From Notoacmeibacter sp. (lineage in GTDB: Bacteria; Pseudomonadota; Alphaproteobacteria; Rhizobiales; Rhizobiaceae), in NCBI GenBank assembly GCA_019912385.1, contig JAIOIW010000126.1, forward strand, positions 1 to 64,000: 64,000 nt of DNA. Direction: 5' to 3'. Below the pieces are notes generated by a model, which saw only the letters and a list, made by a program, of their open reading frames with translations, did no database searches and was not told the origin of the DNA. The position numbers and the translations under genes are program-made. Positions 56,069 through 64,000 of this stretch are shown here, piece by piece (position 1 is the first letter of the stretch; every line of letters starts with the position of its first letter).

Positions 56069-57048
56069 AACCGGCATCCCTCTTCGCCGCACGGAGATGA
56101 GGTCGCCGCCATATATTTGGCGATCGGTATGCAGGCGACGTTGTCGCGGTCGCAAACCTGGGCGAGGAATCGCTCCAGGGCGTTCCAGTAGGCGCCGCCG
56201 TTCATCAGCGTGAAGTGGAAACCGGCCTGGACCGGGCGCCGTTCCCCGCCATACTGGCGTTCGAATTCGCTTATCAGCGCGGAATAGGCACGTTCCTCGA
56301 ACTCCGCCGCCTGGCTGCGCCGCTCCAGTCCGGCGGAATGACGGACATACCAGTTGTAGTCCATGGCGATGATCCGCCGGCCGGCCGGCCCTTCCGGGAT
56401 CATCGGCAACGGCATGAAGGCAAGGCCCTCGCGGGTTTCGCGCCGCGCGGGATCGCGCGAGACCGTGGATGCATCATAGCGGTAGCCCTTGGCGCGTTCG
56501 GCCGAAAACAGCGCGTGCGAGGTCGAAAGATAGGGCGCGCGAAAGCCGCTGACGCTGTCGGCCATGCGCGCCCAGTCGGCCGGCGCCGGTCCAAGGTCGT
56601 TGATCGCGTGGGCGCCACGCAGGATACGCGCGAAACTGTCGAACTCCTCGCCCCAGTCGGCAGCGCTCCAGTCCTTGCCGTCGAAATGGCCGCACCCGTG
56701 ACCGGCAATCTCGTTGCCGCGCCTGTAGGCAGTAATGATGTGATCGAGGCGCTCCGCCACTTCCTCGCGGCTCTTGGCGAAACCGACATTGGAAGTACCG
56801 GGTGACCGATGCGGCGGGACGTAGCTATCCTTCGTTTCCGGCGACAGCAGGAAAGTACAGGACAGGAAGAAGGTGAAACGGGCGCCCGACTTCTCCGCCA
56901 TTGCAAGCGCGCGTTCCCATTGCTGGTTGTCATGCGCCCCGTCGAAGGAGATCAGCACATACTGGATTTCCACCGATTGCCGCGGGCCGGAGGCGCTGAC
57001 AGCGAAGGGAACGCAACACAGGGCAAGGGAAAGCAACAGACGCAGCAC
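56065..57048 (-). CDS. secreted polysaccharide deacetylase-family protein
   Basis: 327 residues. A signal peptide (LLLSLALCCVPFAVSASG) is followed by a NodB-homology domain. Metal-site motifs: Asp in ISFDGAHD, and two His in GHGCGH. The central catalytic residues of other motifs could not be traced. The C-terminal segment has several Cys (CGEEGCRF). It probably deacetylates a cell-surface polysaccharide; the target is unknown. The 3' end overlaps the YbfB gene in the opposite direction. Confidence 0.82.
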   Translation of the reverse strand: MLRLLLSLALCCVPFAVSASGPRQSVEIQYVLISFDGAHDNQQWERALAMAEKSGARFTFFLSCTFLLSPETKDSYVPPHRSPGTSNVGFAKSREEVAERLDHIITAYRRGNEIAGHGCGHFDGKDWSAADWGEEFDSFARILRGAHAINDLGPAPADWARMADSVSGFRAPYLSTSHALFSAERAKGYRYDASTVSRDPARRETREGLAFMPLPMIPEGPAGRRIIAMDYNWYVRHSAGLERRSQAAEFEERAYSALISEFERQYGGERRPVQAGFHFTLMNGGAYWNALERFLAQVCDRDNVACIPIAKYMAATSSPCGEEGCRF

Positions 57049-57120
57049 GGGAAAACACCGGGGACGATTGATCGGGTGGGAGGCAGGTTAGCGGCGAATG
57101 TGGCGATGATGCGTCGCGCG

Positions 57121-57456
57121 CTACCGGTCCGCGCATTTCACGCAACGCTCGGCCATCGGATCGATTGCCAGCCGGGGGTCCGGGATTTCCTCGCCGCAAT
57201 CTTCACAATAGCCGTATTCGCCTTCCTTCAGGCGCCGTTCGGCCATTTCGACGCGTACAAGGTCCCGTTTCCTGGCGCGCTCCGCCGCCTGGGCCATCGC
57301 CTGCTGCTGCATGGCGTCCATGCGCGACAGGCGGCCCACCGACTGCTGGTCGAGTTCCACCGGTGCGCGGGAGTCCGGCGAAAGGGCCGAATCGGCCTCC
57401 AGTTCACGGCGTTTGTCATCCAGGCGCTTGCGCGCAGCGTTCAAATCTATAGTCAT
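57121..57456 (-). CDS. TraR/DksA-family C4-type zinc-finger protein (short form)
   Basis: 111 residues. A helical N-terminal coiled-coil region (RKRLDDKRREL) is followed by a C-terminal zinc finger with C-x2-C (YCEDC), then C-x2-C (CVKC), as in the YbiI-like short DksA relatives. Such proteins may bind RNA polymerase, but DksA function is not shown here, since the acidic tip residues cannot be aligned by eye. The start at 57456 is preceded by normal residues; a longer frame to 57624 is a shadow of the NnrU upstream region. It is divergent from the NnrU gene. Confidence 0.82.
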   Translation of the reverse strand: MTIDLNAARKRLDDKRRELEADSALSPDSRAPVELDQQSVGRLSRMDAMQQQAMAQAAERARKRDLVRVEMAERRLKEGEYGYCEDCGEEIPDPRLAIDPMAERCVKCADR

Positions 57457-57529
57457 GGCGACACAATTAGCGCCGAGCGTCCGGCCGGCGCAAGCGCCTG
57501 TCGGCCACCGCCAACGATCGGAGGATCCC

Positions 57530-58105
57530 ATGCTTGTTCTCGTTATCGGCCTCATCCTGTTTTTGGGGCCGCATTCGGTTCGCATCTTTGCTTCCGGCTG
57601 GGCAGAGGCAAGATCGGCGGCCATGGGTGAAAACGCCTGGAAGGGGATCTACTCGCTGGTCTCTGTGCTGGGCTTCGTCCTTATCGTCTATGGCTATGGG
57701 TTGGCGCGGCTCGATGCACCGGTATTCTATGTGCCGCCGGCGTGGATGACTCATGTGACGGCGTTGCTGATGGTCTTCGCCTTCATTGCGCTTGGCGCTT
57801 ACATGCTGCCCGCCGGCAGGTTGAAGCTGATGCTCAAGCATCCCATGCTTCTGGCGGTAAAGATCTGGGCCTTTGCGCATCTGCTGGCCAATGGCGACCT
57901 TGCCTCGATCCTGCTGTTCGGCGCCTTTCTCGCATGGGCGGTGCTCGATCGTATCTCGGTCAAGCGTAGGGGCGTTGCCATTTCTTCTGGCGGCCCCGTG
58001 AAATGGGATGTCGCTGCCGTGGCAACCGGCCTTGTGCTTTACGGCCTGTTTGTCTGGAAGCTTCATTGGTGGCTGATCGGCGCCCATCCGTTCGTCTTGT
58101 CGTGA
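57530..58105 (+). CDS. NnrU-family membrane protein
   Basis: 191 residues with five or six membrane helices. The N-terminus MLVLVIGLILFLGPHSVRI and LLANGDLASILLFGAFLAWAV match NnrU, originally linked to denitrification and found in many non-denitrifiers. GGAGG lies six bases before the ATG. Role unknown; no nor or nir gene is present in this window. Confidence 0.87.
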   Translation: MLVLVIGLILFLGPHSVRIFASGWAEARSAAMGENAWKGIYSLVSVLGFVLIVYGYGLARLDAPVFYVPPAWMTHVTALLMVFAFIALGAYMLPAGRLKLMLKHPMLLAVKIWAFAHLLANGDLASILLFGAFLAWAVLDRISVKRRGVAISSGGPVKWDVAAVATGLVLYGLFVWKLHWWLIGAHPFVLS

Positions 58106-58225
58106 TGAAAGGAACAAAAAACCACGTGCCCCCTTACAACCGCCACAAAATCCGCTAAAACCCCGCATTCCCAAGCAGGCCGGCGATCATGCCGTCCGCG
58201 CCCGATCCGAACAGAATAGCGTGCC

Positions 58226-58891
58226 ATGTCCGACGACAGCTTCATTCGCGAGGTCAACGAGGAACTTCGCCAGGACCAGCTTCACAATCTGTGGAAGCGC
58301 TATGGCGCTTTGGCTATTGCCGCTGCGGTCGTGGTCGTTCTGGCGGCCGCGGCGTGGCAGGGCTACACCTACTGGGTGGAAAGCCGGGCGAGCGCTTCCG
58401 GCGACAGGTTCCTGCACGCGCTCAACCTTTCCAACGAGGGAAAGAACGACGAGGCGTTGAAGGAGTTGCAGGCGCTCGAGGCTGACGGCTACGGCGCCTA
58501 CCCGGTTCTCGCGCGCATGCGTCAGGCCACGCTGCTGTTGCAGAAGGGTGAAACCGATGCGGCAGTCAAGGGATTCGACGCGGTGGCGGCCGACGGTTCC
58601 GTTCCCGAGGCCATCCGCGACATGGCCCGGCTGCGTGCCGCCATGATCCTCGTCGATCATGGCTCTTACGAAGATGTCGCCAGCCGCGCCGAGCAACTGG
58701 CCGCCGATTCGAATGCGCTGCGTCATTCCGCGCGTGAGGCGCTTGGCCTTGCAGCCTGGAAAGCGGGCCACAGCGATGACGCGCTGAAGCTTTTCGATCA
58801 GATCGTGGCCGACGTTGAAGCGCCGCAAAATGCCAGGCAGCGCGCGCAGATGGCGGCGGAACTCATCCGCGGCGCCGGCGACGCGTCCTAG
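58226..58891 (+). CDS. TPR membrane protein (YfgM-like, adjacent to der)
   Basis: 221 residues. An N-terminal cytoplasmic tail ([25 protein letters not shown]) precedes one membrane helix (about 28-48), and TPR-like helical repeats follow in the periplasm (residues 55-220). In gammaproteobacteria the equivalent gene, yfgM, precedes bamB and der, and YfgM assists SecYEG. Here it precedes der directly, 11 bases apart. Function is inferred from this conserved position. Confidence 0.85.
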   Translation: MSDDSFIREVNEELRQDQLHNLWKRYGALAIAAAVVVVLAAAAWQGYTYWVESRASASGDRFLHALNLSNEGKNDEALKELQALEADGYGAYPVLARMRQATLLLQKGETDAAVKGFDAVAADGSVPEAIRDMARLRAAMILVDHGSYEDVASRAEQLAADSNALRHSAREALGLAAWKAGHSDDALKLFDQIVADVEAPQNARQRAQMAAELIRGAGDAS

Positions 58892-58902
58892 ATCGTGACC
58901 CG

Positions 58903-60324
58903 ATGTCCTTCACCGTCGCGATCATAGGCCGGCCCAACGTCGGCAAGTCGACGCTGTTCAATCGGCTGGTGGGTCGAAAACTGGCGCTGGTCGACGACAC
59001 GCCGGGCGTCACGCGCGACCGCCGCACCCATGAAGCGCGCTTGTTTGACCTGCGCTTCGAAGTCATCGACACCGCGGGGCTGGAAGAAGCCGGTCCCGCC
59101 ACGCTCGAAGGCCGCATGCGCGCGCAGACCGAACAGGCCATCCGCGACGCCGACCTCGTGCTGTTTCTCGTCGACGCGAAATCCGGCCTAATGCACGCCG
59201 ACCGCACCTTTGCAGACCTTGTGCGGCGTGCCGAAAAACCCGTCGTCCTTGTTGCCAACAAGGCGGAAGCGCGCGCCGCGCTCGGCGGCATGCTTGAGGC
59301 CTGGGAACTCGGGCTCGGCGAACCGATACCGATCTCGGCGGAACATGGCGAGGGCCTTCCCGACCTGCGCGAAGCGATGGTCGCGGCGATCGGCGAGGAG
59401 CGGGCGTTTGGAGAGGAAGAAGCCGCGCCGGCGTCCACCGACGCGCTGGTCGGCGAAGACATCGTGGATCCCGACGCCGAACCGGCCTATGACGAAAGCC
59501 TGCCGCTGCGCATCGCCGTCGTTGGCAGGCCCAATGCTGGCAAATCGACCCTGATCAATGCGCTTGTGGGTGAAGAGCGCCTGCTGACGGGCCCGGAAGC
59601 CGGCATCACCCGCGATTCCATTTCCGTCGACTGGTCGTGGAAAGGCCGCACCGTCAAGCTGTTCGACACCGCGGGTTTGCGCCGCAAGGCCAGGGTCCAG
59701 GAGAAGCTCGAAAAACTCTCCGTGGCCGACGCCTTGCGGGCCATCCGCTTTGCCGAAATCGTTATCATCGTCTTCGACGTCACGATTCCCTTCGAAAAGC
59801 AGGACCTGCAGATCGCCGATCTCATCATCCGTGAGGGCAGGGCGCCGGTGCTTGCATTCAACAAGTGGGATCTGGTGGAAGACAAGCAGGAACTGCTGGC
59901 CGAATTGCGCGAGAAGACCGAGCGCCTGTTGCCGCAGGTTCGCGGCCTGCGCGCGGTAACGATATCGGCGGAATCGGGCAAGGGCCTGGACAAGCTGATG
60001 GAAGCGGTGGTCCAGACCCACCGTATCTGGAATACGCGCATTTCCACCGGCCGGCTGAACCGCTGGCTTGAAGGTGTTATCGTCCGCCATCCGCCGCCCG
60101 CCGTTGCCGGCCGCCGCCTCAAGATCAAGTACATCACCCAGGTCAAGACGCGCCCGCCCGGCTTTGTGCTGTCCTGCTCGCGCCCCGACGCGATGCCGCA
60201 ATCCTATGTACGCTACCTCGCCAACAGCCTGCGCGAGAGCTTTGCCCTGGCCGGCGTGCCGATCCGCATGGCGTTCAGGGCGCCCGAAAACCCCTACGCG
60301 TCGCGGGCGGGCAAAAAGCGCTAG
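58903..60324 (+). CDS. der: ribosome biogenesis GTPase Der (EngA)
   Basis: 473 residues with two G domains in tandem. First: G1 [10 protein letters not shown]3 [10 protein letters not shown]4 NKAE. Second: G1 [10 protein letters not shown]3 [10 protein letters not shown]4 NKWD. The C-terminal KH-like domain is [23 protein letters not shown]. It acts in 50S assembly. Second half is more conserved. In the expected neighbourhood with the TPR protein upstream. Confidence 0.97.
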   Translation: MSFTVAIIGRPNVGKSTLFNRLVGRKLALVDDTPGVTRDRRTHEARLFDLRFEVIDTAGLEEAGPATLEGRMRAQTEQAIRDADLVLFLVDAKSGLMHADRTFADLVRRAEKPVVLVANKAEARAALGGMLEAWELGLGEPIPISAEHGEGLPDLREAMVAAIGEERAFGEEEAAPASTDALVGEDIVDPDAEPAYDESLPLRIAVVGRPNAGKSTLINALVGEERLLTGPEAGITRDSISVDWSWKGRTVKLFDTAGLRRKARVQEKLEKLSVADALRAIRFAEIVIIVFDVTIPFEKQDLQIADLIIREGRAPVLAFNKWDLVEDKQELLAELREKTERLLPQVRGLRAVTISAESGKGLDKLMEAVVQTHRIWNTRISTGRLNRWLEGVIVRHPPPAVAGRRLKIKYITQVKTRPPGFVLSCSRPDAMPQSYVRYLANSLRESFALAGVPIRMAFRAPENPYASRAGKKR

Positions 60325-60603
60325 TGGTTCGTTTCCAGCATTTGCATCCCGTTTGTATCGGTCGCAAGCGCAAATGATGGAAACAAGGAAACCACTAGCA
60401 AGCTTATGAATTAAGCGGAACTTTCAAATTTGACATTCGATTTCGGGGTCGACATCGAGCGGGTATCGAATGTCAGATACGTTCCACCAGGGCCGCAAAT
60501 TTCCGGCACGGTGGGCCCTGGTTCCACCGTTAACGGCCCGTCAAGGTTAATCCATCATTGTCTCCTACCAGCAAAATGTGGTGCGTATTGCTGGAGTGTC
60601 ATT

Positions 60604-61788
60604 GTGCGTTATCCGAAGACCGGGCGCGGCTTTTTTTTCCGCCGCCATCAGTCGCTTCTGTCCCCTCTCGCTCTCGGCATTGCCGTCTGGGTCGGTTTCC
60701 CTGCCACGATCGCCAGGCAGGACGTGACGAGCTTCGTCACGGATATCCAGAACGGCGAGGCACGCTGGAGCATGGTGCTCGAGCGTTCGGTCGCCGGCTC
60801 GACCCATGCCGCCGAAATGCCGTTCAGCGCCGATCCGATCATGACAGGTTCGATCTCGGGCGCCGGCATTCGTGCCCGCGGTGTTGGCGACGTGGCATTT
60901 CGCGGCAAGGGCAATGTTCGTCCGGACACGCCCGACGAGTCGCGGATCAATCGCGCCGAGAAACGGGGCCGTCTGGTAAAGGTGGCGCCCGTCGCACCTC
61001 CGAAGGCCTTCAATGCCGGTTCGGTGGTCGAGCGCACCAGTTCGCTGCTGCGTCCGGGCCTCGAATCGGGGCTCGAAATGGCTTTCGTGAAGCCGAAGCT
61101 GAACGACAGGGCAATCCGCATCGCATCCACCTTCTTCAACAAGAAGGAAAAGAGACCGGATCCGGCGATGCCGGCCATGCTCGCCCGCCTGGTCAACAAC
61201 GACCGGCCCGACATTCTGGCGACGGCCTATGCGCCCAGGGAACCTGACTATGCCAGCGTATCGCCCTTCGCGAGCCTCCTGAAGGGAACGACGGACGACG
61301 CGGGCGGCCGTTTCATTCCGCCGATCGGAGAGGGAGACCATGGCTGGGCGCGCCGGCCGTTGCCAGTGGTCGCGTTTTCGCCCGAGGAACAGAAGTGCCT
61401 TGCAGCCGGCATCTATTTCGAGGCCCGGGGCGAGCCCGTGGAAGGCCAGGCCGCTGTCGCGCAGGTGATTCTCAACCGCGTGCGCGCGCCGAGCTATCCG
61501 AACACGATCTGCGGCGTCGTTTACCAGAACGACAACTGGCGGAACCGCTGCCAGTTCTCGTTTGCCTGCGACGGGCGTGCCGACCGCGTCAGAAGTCCCC
61601 GCCACTGGGAAATGGCCAAGGATGTCGCGCTTGCCGTCTCGTCCGGCAAGATCTGGTTGGAGCATGTCGGTTCATCGACCCACTATCACGCCACCTACGT
61701 CAGTCCCCGCTGGGCCCGTACGATGAAGCGGATGGAAAAGATCGGCCGCCACATTTTTTATCGGACCTACGGCGGCGGCTGGAGCTGA
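60604..61788 (+). CDS. cell wall hydrolase, SleB family
   Basis: 394 residues. A short basic N-terminus and one membrane helix (about 18-38, LLSPLALGIAVWVGF) anchor it; a long low-complexity part follows, and the SleB hydrolase-2 domain is C-terminal with IYFEARGEPVEGQAAVAQVILNR (catalytic Glu) and YQNDNWRNRCQFSFACDG. The start is placed at GTG 60604, seven bases after GGAG; the upstream 60 codons in frame look non-coding. SleB-type enzymes in alphaproteobacteria cleave peptidoglycan in division or remodelling. Confidence 0.85.
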   Translation: MRYPKTGRGFFFRRHQSLLSPLALGIAVWVGFPATIARQDVTSFVTDIQNGEARWSMVLERSVAGSTHAAEMPFSADPIMTGSISGAGIRARGVGDVAFRGKGNVRPDTPDESRINRAEKRGRLVKVAPVAPPKAFNAGSVVERTSSLLRPGLESGLEMAFVKPKLNDRAIRIASTFFNKKEKRPDPAMPAMLARLVNNDRPDILATAYAPREPDYASVSPFASLLKGTTDDAGGRFIPPIGEGDHGWARRPLPVVAFSPEEQKCLAAGIYFEARGEPVEGQAAVAQVILNRVRAPSYPNTICGVVYQNDNWRNRCQFSFACDGRADRVRSPRHWEMAKDVALAVSSGKIWLEHVGSSTHYHATYVSPRWARTMKRMEKIGRHIFYRTYGGGWS

Positions 61789-61937
61789 TTTCGGCGATCC
61801 TGTCGCTGCGGCCGCGGCAGCGGTTGGGCGGATTCGCCGAACCACCCTGCAACTTAGGTGTCAGGTGATTCCGTGAAATGCGGTAACTATATGTATTTAT
61901 TATATAATATCCATTTTATCACGGTGCATGCTTCGTC

Positions 61938-61966
61938 TTGACTGTACGAAGGCCGGTCACTATGGT
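61938..61966 (+). promoter_or_regulatory. promoter of the atp operon
   Basis: TTGACT (61938-61943), a 17-base spacer, TATGGT (61961-61966), 62 bases before atpI. Upstream (61880-61920) is an AT-rich tract with TATTATATAATAT, possibly an UP-like element. Assignment as the atp promoter is inferred from position; the 240-base gap holds no gene. Confidence 0.5.
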
Positions 61967-62027
61967 GCGCGCGACTTTGAAGAGGGCGGCTGGTCTGTGA
62001 TCGGCCGGACTGGAGTGCGCGGCAGCC

Positions 62028-62429
62028 ATGGCTGACAGGCAAGGCGACGGCGGACGAACAGGACCGGAAGGCGACAGCCCCGGCAACGCTCCTTCGGACA
62101 GTCTCGACGGTCGCTTGCGCAAGCTTGATGCGGAAATTTCCGTATGGCGGGCCAGGAACCGGGAGAGGGAAGAAAAAGAGGCGCCCAGGAACGGCAAGAC
62201 GGGTATGGCCGCGGCATTGCGGCTCTCCAGCGAGTTCGTTGCGGGGGTCCTGGTCGGGGCCGCAATCGGGTGGGCCATCGACCGTTGGGCCGGCACATCG
62301 CCTTGGGGGCTCATCATCTTCCTGCTTCTCGGCTTCGCGGCAGGCGTGCTGAATGTCCTGCGCTCGACAGGCCAGGTGGCGGAGTTCGGACAGGCGGACA
62401 GGCGTCGCGACGGGACGGATGACAAATAG
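62028..62429 (+). CDS. atpI: F0F1 ATP synthase accessory subunit I
   Basis: 133 residues. A hydrophilic N-terminal region of about 65 residues and two membrane helices (about 68-85 and 90-110, ALRLSSEFVAGVLVGAAIGW and LIIFLLLGFAAGVLNVLR), the AtpI pattern. It assists assembly of the c-ring. It leads the atp operon. Gap to atpB is 71 bases. Confidence 0.9.
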   Translation: MADRQGDGGRTGPEGDSPGNAPSDSLDGRLRKLDAEISVWRARNREREEKEAPRNGKTGMAAALRLSSEFVAGVLVGAAIGWAIDRWAGTSPWGLIIFLLLGFAAGVLNVLRSTGQVAEFGQADRRRDGTDDK

Positions 62430-62500
62430 CGGGCCGCGGATTGCGGCGCGAGCAATGATGAGGTGGCCGCGGTCGCGGCCGGTCAAGACGGGGTTTGAGC

Positions 62501-63262
62501 GTGGCTGATCCGAACAAGGTCGATCCGATCCACCAGTTCCATATCAACAAGCTGGTCGATATAAATATCGGCGGCTATGATCTGTCCTTCACCAATTCGG
62601 CGCTGTTCATGGTGATCGTGGTGGTGGTGGCCGGTTCGTTTCTGGCCCTGACCACATCGAGCCGTGGATTGATCCCCTCGCGCCTCCAGTCGGTTTCGGA
62701 AATGGGCTACGAATTCGTGGCGTCCATGCTGCGCGATGCGGCGGGAACGCAGGGCATGAAGTTCTTCCCGCTCGTGTTTTCGCTCTTCATGTTCGTCCTC
62801 GTCGCCAACCTGGTCGGCATGTTCCCCTATTTCTTCACCGTCACGTCGCACATCATCGTCACCTTCGCGCTGGCGATGCTGGTGATCTCCACGGTTGTCA
62901 TCTACGGTTTCATGAAGCACGGCCTTGGCTTCCTCAAGCTGTTCGTGCCGTCGGGCGTTCCCGGCGTCCTCATGCCGCTGGTCGTCGCCATCGAGATCGT
63001 TTCGTTCCTCTCGCGACCGGTCAGCCTCTCGGTCCGTCTTTTCGCCAACATGCTGGCAGGCCACATCACGCTGAAGGTCTTTGCCGGCTTCGTCATCTCG
63101 CTGAGCTCGCTGGGCGCAGTGGGTGTCGCCGGCGCCGTGCTCCCGCTCGCCATGGCGGTTGCGCTGACAGGCCTCGAATTTCTGGTGGCTTTTCTTCAGG
63201 CCTATGTTTTTGCGGTACTGACGTGCATGTACCTCAACGACGCCCTGCACCCCGGCCACTAG
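62501..63262 (+). CDS. atpB: F0F1 ATP synthase subunit a
   Basis: 253 residues, five to six membrane helices. The essential Arg lies in [20 protein letters not shown] (Arg in the [10 protein letters not shown] segment). DPIHQFHI at the N-terminus is typical of alphaproteobacterial subunit a. Start: GTG at 62501 with GGGG upstream, or TTG two codons before it; both read into the same N-terminus. Half-channels for protons contact the c-ring. Confidence 0.95.
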   Translation: MADPNKVDPIHQFHINKLVDINIGGYDLSFTNSALFMVIVVVVAGSFLALTTSSRGLIPSRLQSVSEMGYEFVASMLRDAAGTQGMKFFPLVFSLFMFVLVANLVGMFPYFFTVTSHIIVTFALAMLVISTVVIYGFMKHGLGFLKLFVPSGVPGVLMPLVVAIEIVSFLSRPVSLSVRLFANMLAGHITLKVFAGFVISLSSLGAVGVAGAVLPLAMAVALTGLEFLVAFLQAYVFAVLTCMYLNDALHPGH

Positions 63263-63339
63263 GAACCAGATCACCGGCGGGCCATTTCGGCCTGCCAGTC
63301 ACAAGCCGCATCAATATTCGATCCAAAAGGAGCACTACA

Positions 63340-63564
63340 ATGGAAGCGGAAGCAGCAAAGTACATCGGCGCCGGTATCGCCTGCCTTGGAATGGGTGGCG
63401 CGGGCATCGGCCTGGGCACGATTTTCGGCAACTATCTCGCGGGCGCCCTGCGCAATCCGTCGGCAGCCGACGGCCAGTTCGGCCGCCTGATCTTCGGCTT
63501 CGCCGTGACCGAAGCTCTGGGCATCTTTTCGCTGCTCATCGCGCTTCTCGCCCTGTTCGGCTGA
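63340..63564 (+). CDS. atpE: F0F1 ATP synthase subunit c
   Basis: 74 residues, two membrane helices in a hairpin; the proton-carrying residue is Glu58 ([17 protein letters not shown]). N-terminal helix has [29 protein letters not shown], a strong ribosome-binding site, lies upstream, in keeping with its high stoichiometry. The loop is [12 protein letters not shown]-rich hairpin separates it from the next gene. Confidence 0.97.
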   Translation: MEAEAAKYIGAGIACLGMGGAGIGLGTIFGNYLAGALRNPSAADGQFGRLIFGFAVTEALGIFSLLIALLALFG

Positions 63565-63587
63565 TCGAGGCGCACTGGCCACTGGCT

Positions 63588-63611
63588 GGCCGGCCGATAT
63601 TGCGGCCGGCC
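63588..63611 (+). repeat. GC-rich hairpin and CCGATATT direct repeat after atpE
   Basis: GGCCGGCC (63588-63595) and GGCCGGCC (63604-63611) are self-complementary arms around an 8-base loop. CCGATATT occurs twice (63594-63601, 63611-63618). It lies between atpE and the b' gene, where processing or partial termination could set the c subunit ratio. It is not a classical terminator, since no T-run follows. Confidence 0.5.
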
Positions 63612-63629
63612 CGATATTCGGGATAGATC

Positions 63630-64000
63630 ATGTTCGTTACACCCGCATTTGCCGTGGAGAGCACCGCTGGGGCGGAGGCCGAATCCGCAGCGACGAACGG
63701 TACGCACACCGAGACAGGCGTGCCGAATGAAGGGGCCCACGAGGGCGCTTTCCCGCCGTTCGATCCCTCGACCTTCCCCTCCCAGATCCTCTGGCTGGCG
63801 ATCACGTTCGGGCTTTTCTACCTGTTCCTGAAACGGGTGGTCCTGCCGCGCATCGCCGGAACGCTGGAGGTTCGCCGTGACCGCATTGCCCAGGATTTCG
63901 ACCAGGCGGCACGGATGAAGGACGAGGCCGACGCAGCACGCGCGGCTTACGAGCAGGAACTCGCCAGCGCGCGGGCCGAAGCCGGCGGTATCGCACAGGA
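63630..64000 (+). CDS. F0F1 ATP synthase subunit b' (partial, runs off window)
   Basis: 123 codons are seen before the window ends. The N-terminus [13 protein letters not shown] is typical of b' in alphaproteobacteria, then a low-complexity tail, the membrane helix (about 55-70, [18 protein letters not shown]), and the start of the long coiled-coil ([20 protein letters not shown]). With subunit b (expected after the window) it forms the peripheral stalk. Gene order I-a-c-b' is usual in Hyphomicrobiales. Confidence 0.93.
   Translation, partial: MFVTPAFAVESTAGAEAESAATNGTHTETGVPNEGAHEGAFPPFDPSTFPSQILWLAITFGLFYLFLKRVVLPRIAGTLEVRRDRIAQDFDQAARMKDEADAARAAYEQELASARAEAGGIAQ

Overview
The window is GC-rich chromosomal DNA of an alphaproteobacterium, most likely a member of the Hyphomicrobiales (rhizobia-like, perhaps Phyllobacteriaceae or a near relative). 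The evidence is the gene order guaB ... RsmB-type methyltransferase / MTA-SAH nucleosidase / guaA, a ppx-rlmE pair with an ATGA overlap, an Aap-type amino acid ABC transporter, a BacA peptide transporter, a SleB-type cell wall hydrolase, der preceded by a TPR protein, and an atpI-atpB-atpE-b' operon. Genus-level placement is inference.

Layout. 1-7.1 kb: tRNA-Gln(CTG), ppx/gppA-rlmE, a DHA2-type MFS exporter, an ArsR repressor with a CSC-motif permease, and guaB. 7.1-12.0 kb: small membrane proteins (bactofilin-like, MAPEG, DUF1772), a TetR regulator, an enoyl-CoA hydratase-like protein and an EamA transporter. 12.0-15.4 kb: divergent oxyR and katG. 15.5-20.3 kb: RNA methyltransferase, TspO, a thioesterase, a nucleosidase and guaA. 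20.5-20.8 kb: a decayed IS481 transposase fragment that ends at the proC stop codon.

20.8-34.4 kb is a catabolic island. A minus-strand operon (2-oxoacid dehydrogenase E1 alpha, E1 beta, lipoyl-alpha/beta-hydrolase E2, proC) faces a plus-strand Aap-type ABC transporter, a GntR/FCD regulator and a five-gene enzyme operon (SDR, cyclophilin-like DUF3830 protein, RidA, an unrecognised protein with two WHxH/PDCxxNP repeats, and a DAO-type flavoprotein). The palindrome TGTTATAACA (one copy differs at its first base) lies upstream of all three transcription units, which points to one regulon, probably under the GntR protein. The gene content suggests uptake and oxidation of an amino-acid-derived or opine-like amine through an imine to a 2-oxoacid. 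The substrate is unknown.

34.6-44.4 kb is a minus-strand operon: DUF2946, TonB-dependent receptor, an exported membrane-anchored CobN-like protein, an ExbB/MotA-like channel, DUF2149, a second ExbB, ExbD and TonB. It resembles the Hmu heme-uptake loci of Bacteroidetes, where the CobN-like protein HmuS removes metal from the tetrapyrrole, more than it resembles cobalamin synthesis. There are no cobS or cobT partners.

44.7-57.5 kb: an acyl-CoA dehydrogenase, feoAB plus a small Cys-rich membrane protein behind a candidate Irr box, bacA, a YeeE/YedE transporter behind two perfect inverted repeats, an Ldh-family dehydrogenase, a MAPEG protein, an ArsR/AHSA1/YciI operon, an MFS transporter, a polysaccharide deacetylase and a DksA-type zinc-finger protein. 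57.5-64.0 kb: NnrU, a TPR protein, der, a cell wall hydrolase and the start of the F0 ATP synthase operon, cut by the window end within the b' gene.

Two iron-related loci (the CobN/TonB operon and feoAB) and an OxyR-KatG pair suggest attention to iron and peroxide. The two most unusual regions are the GntR-linked catabolic island and the CobN/TonB operon.
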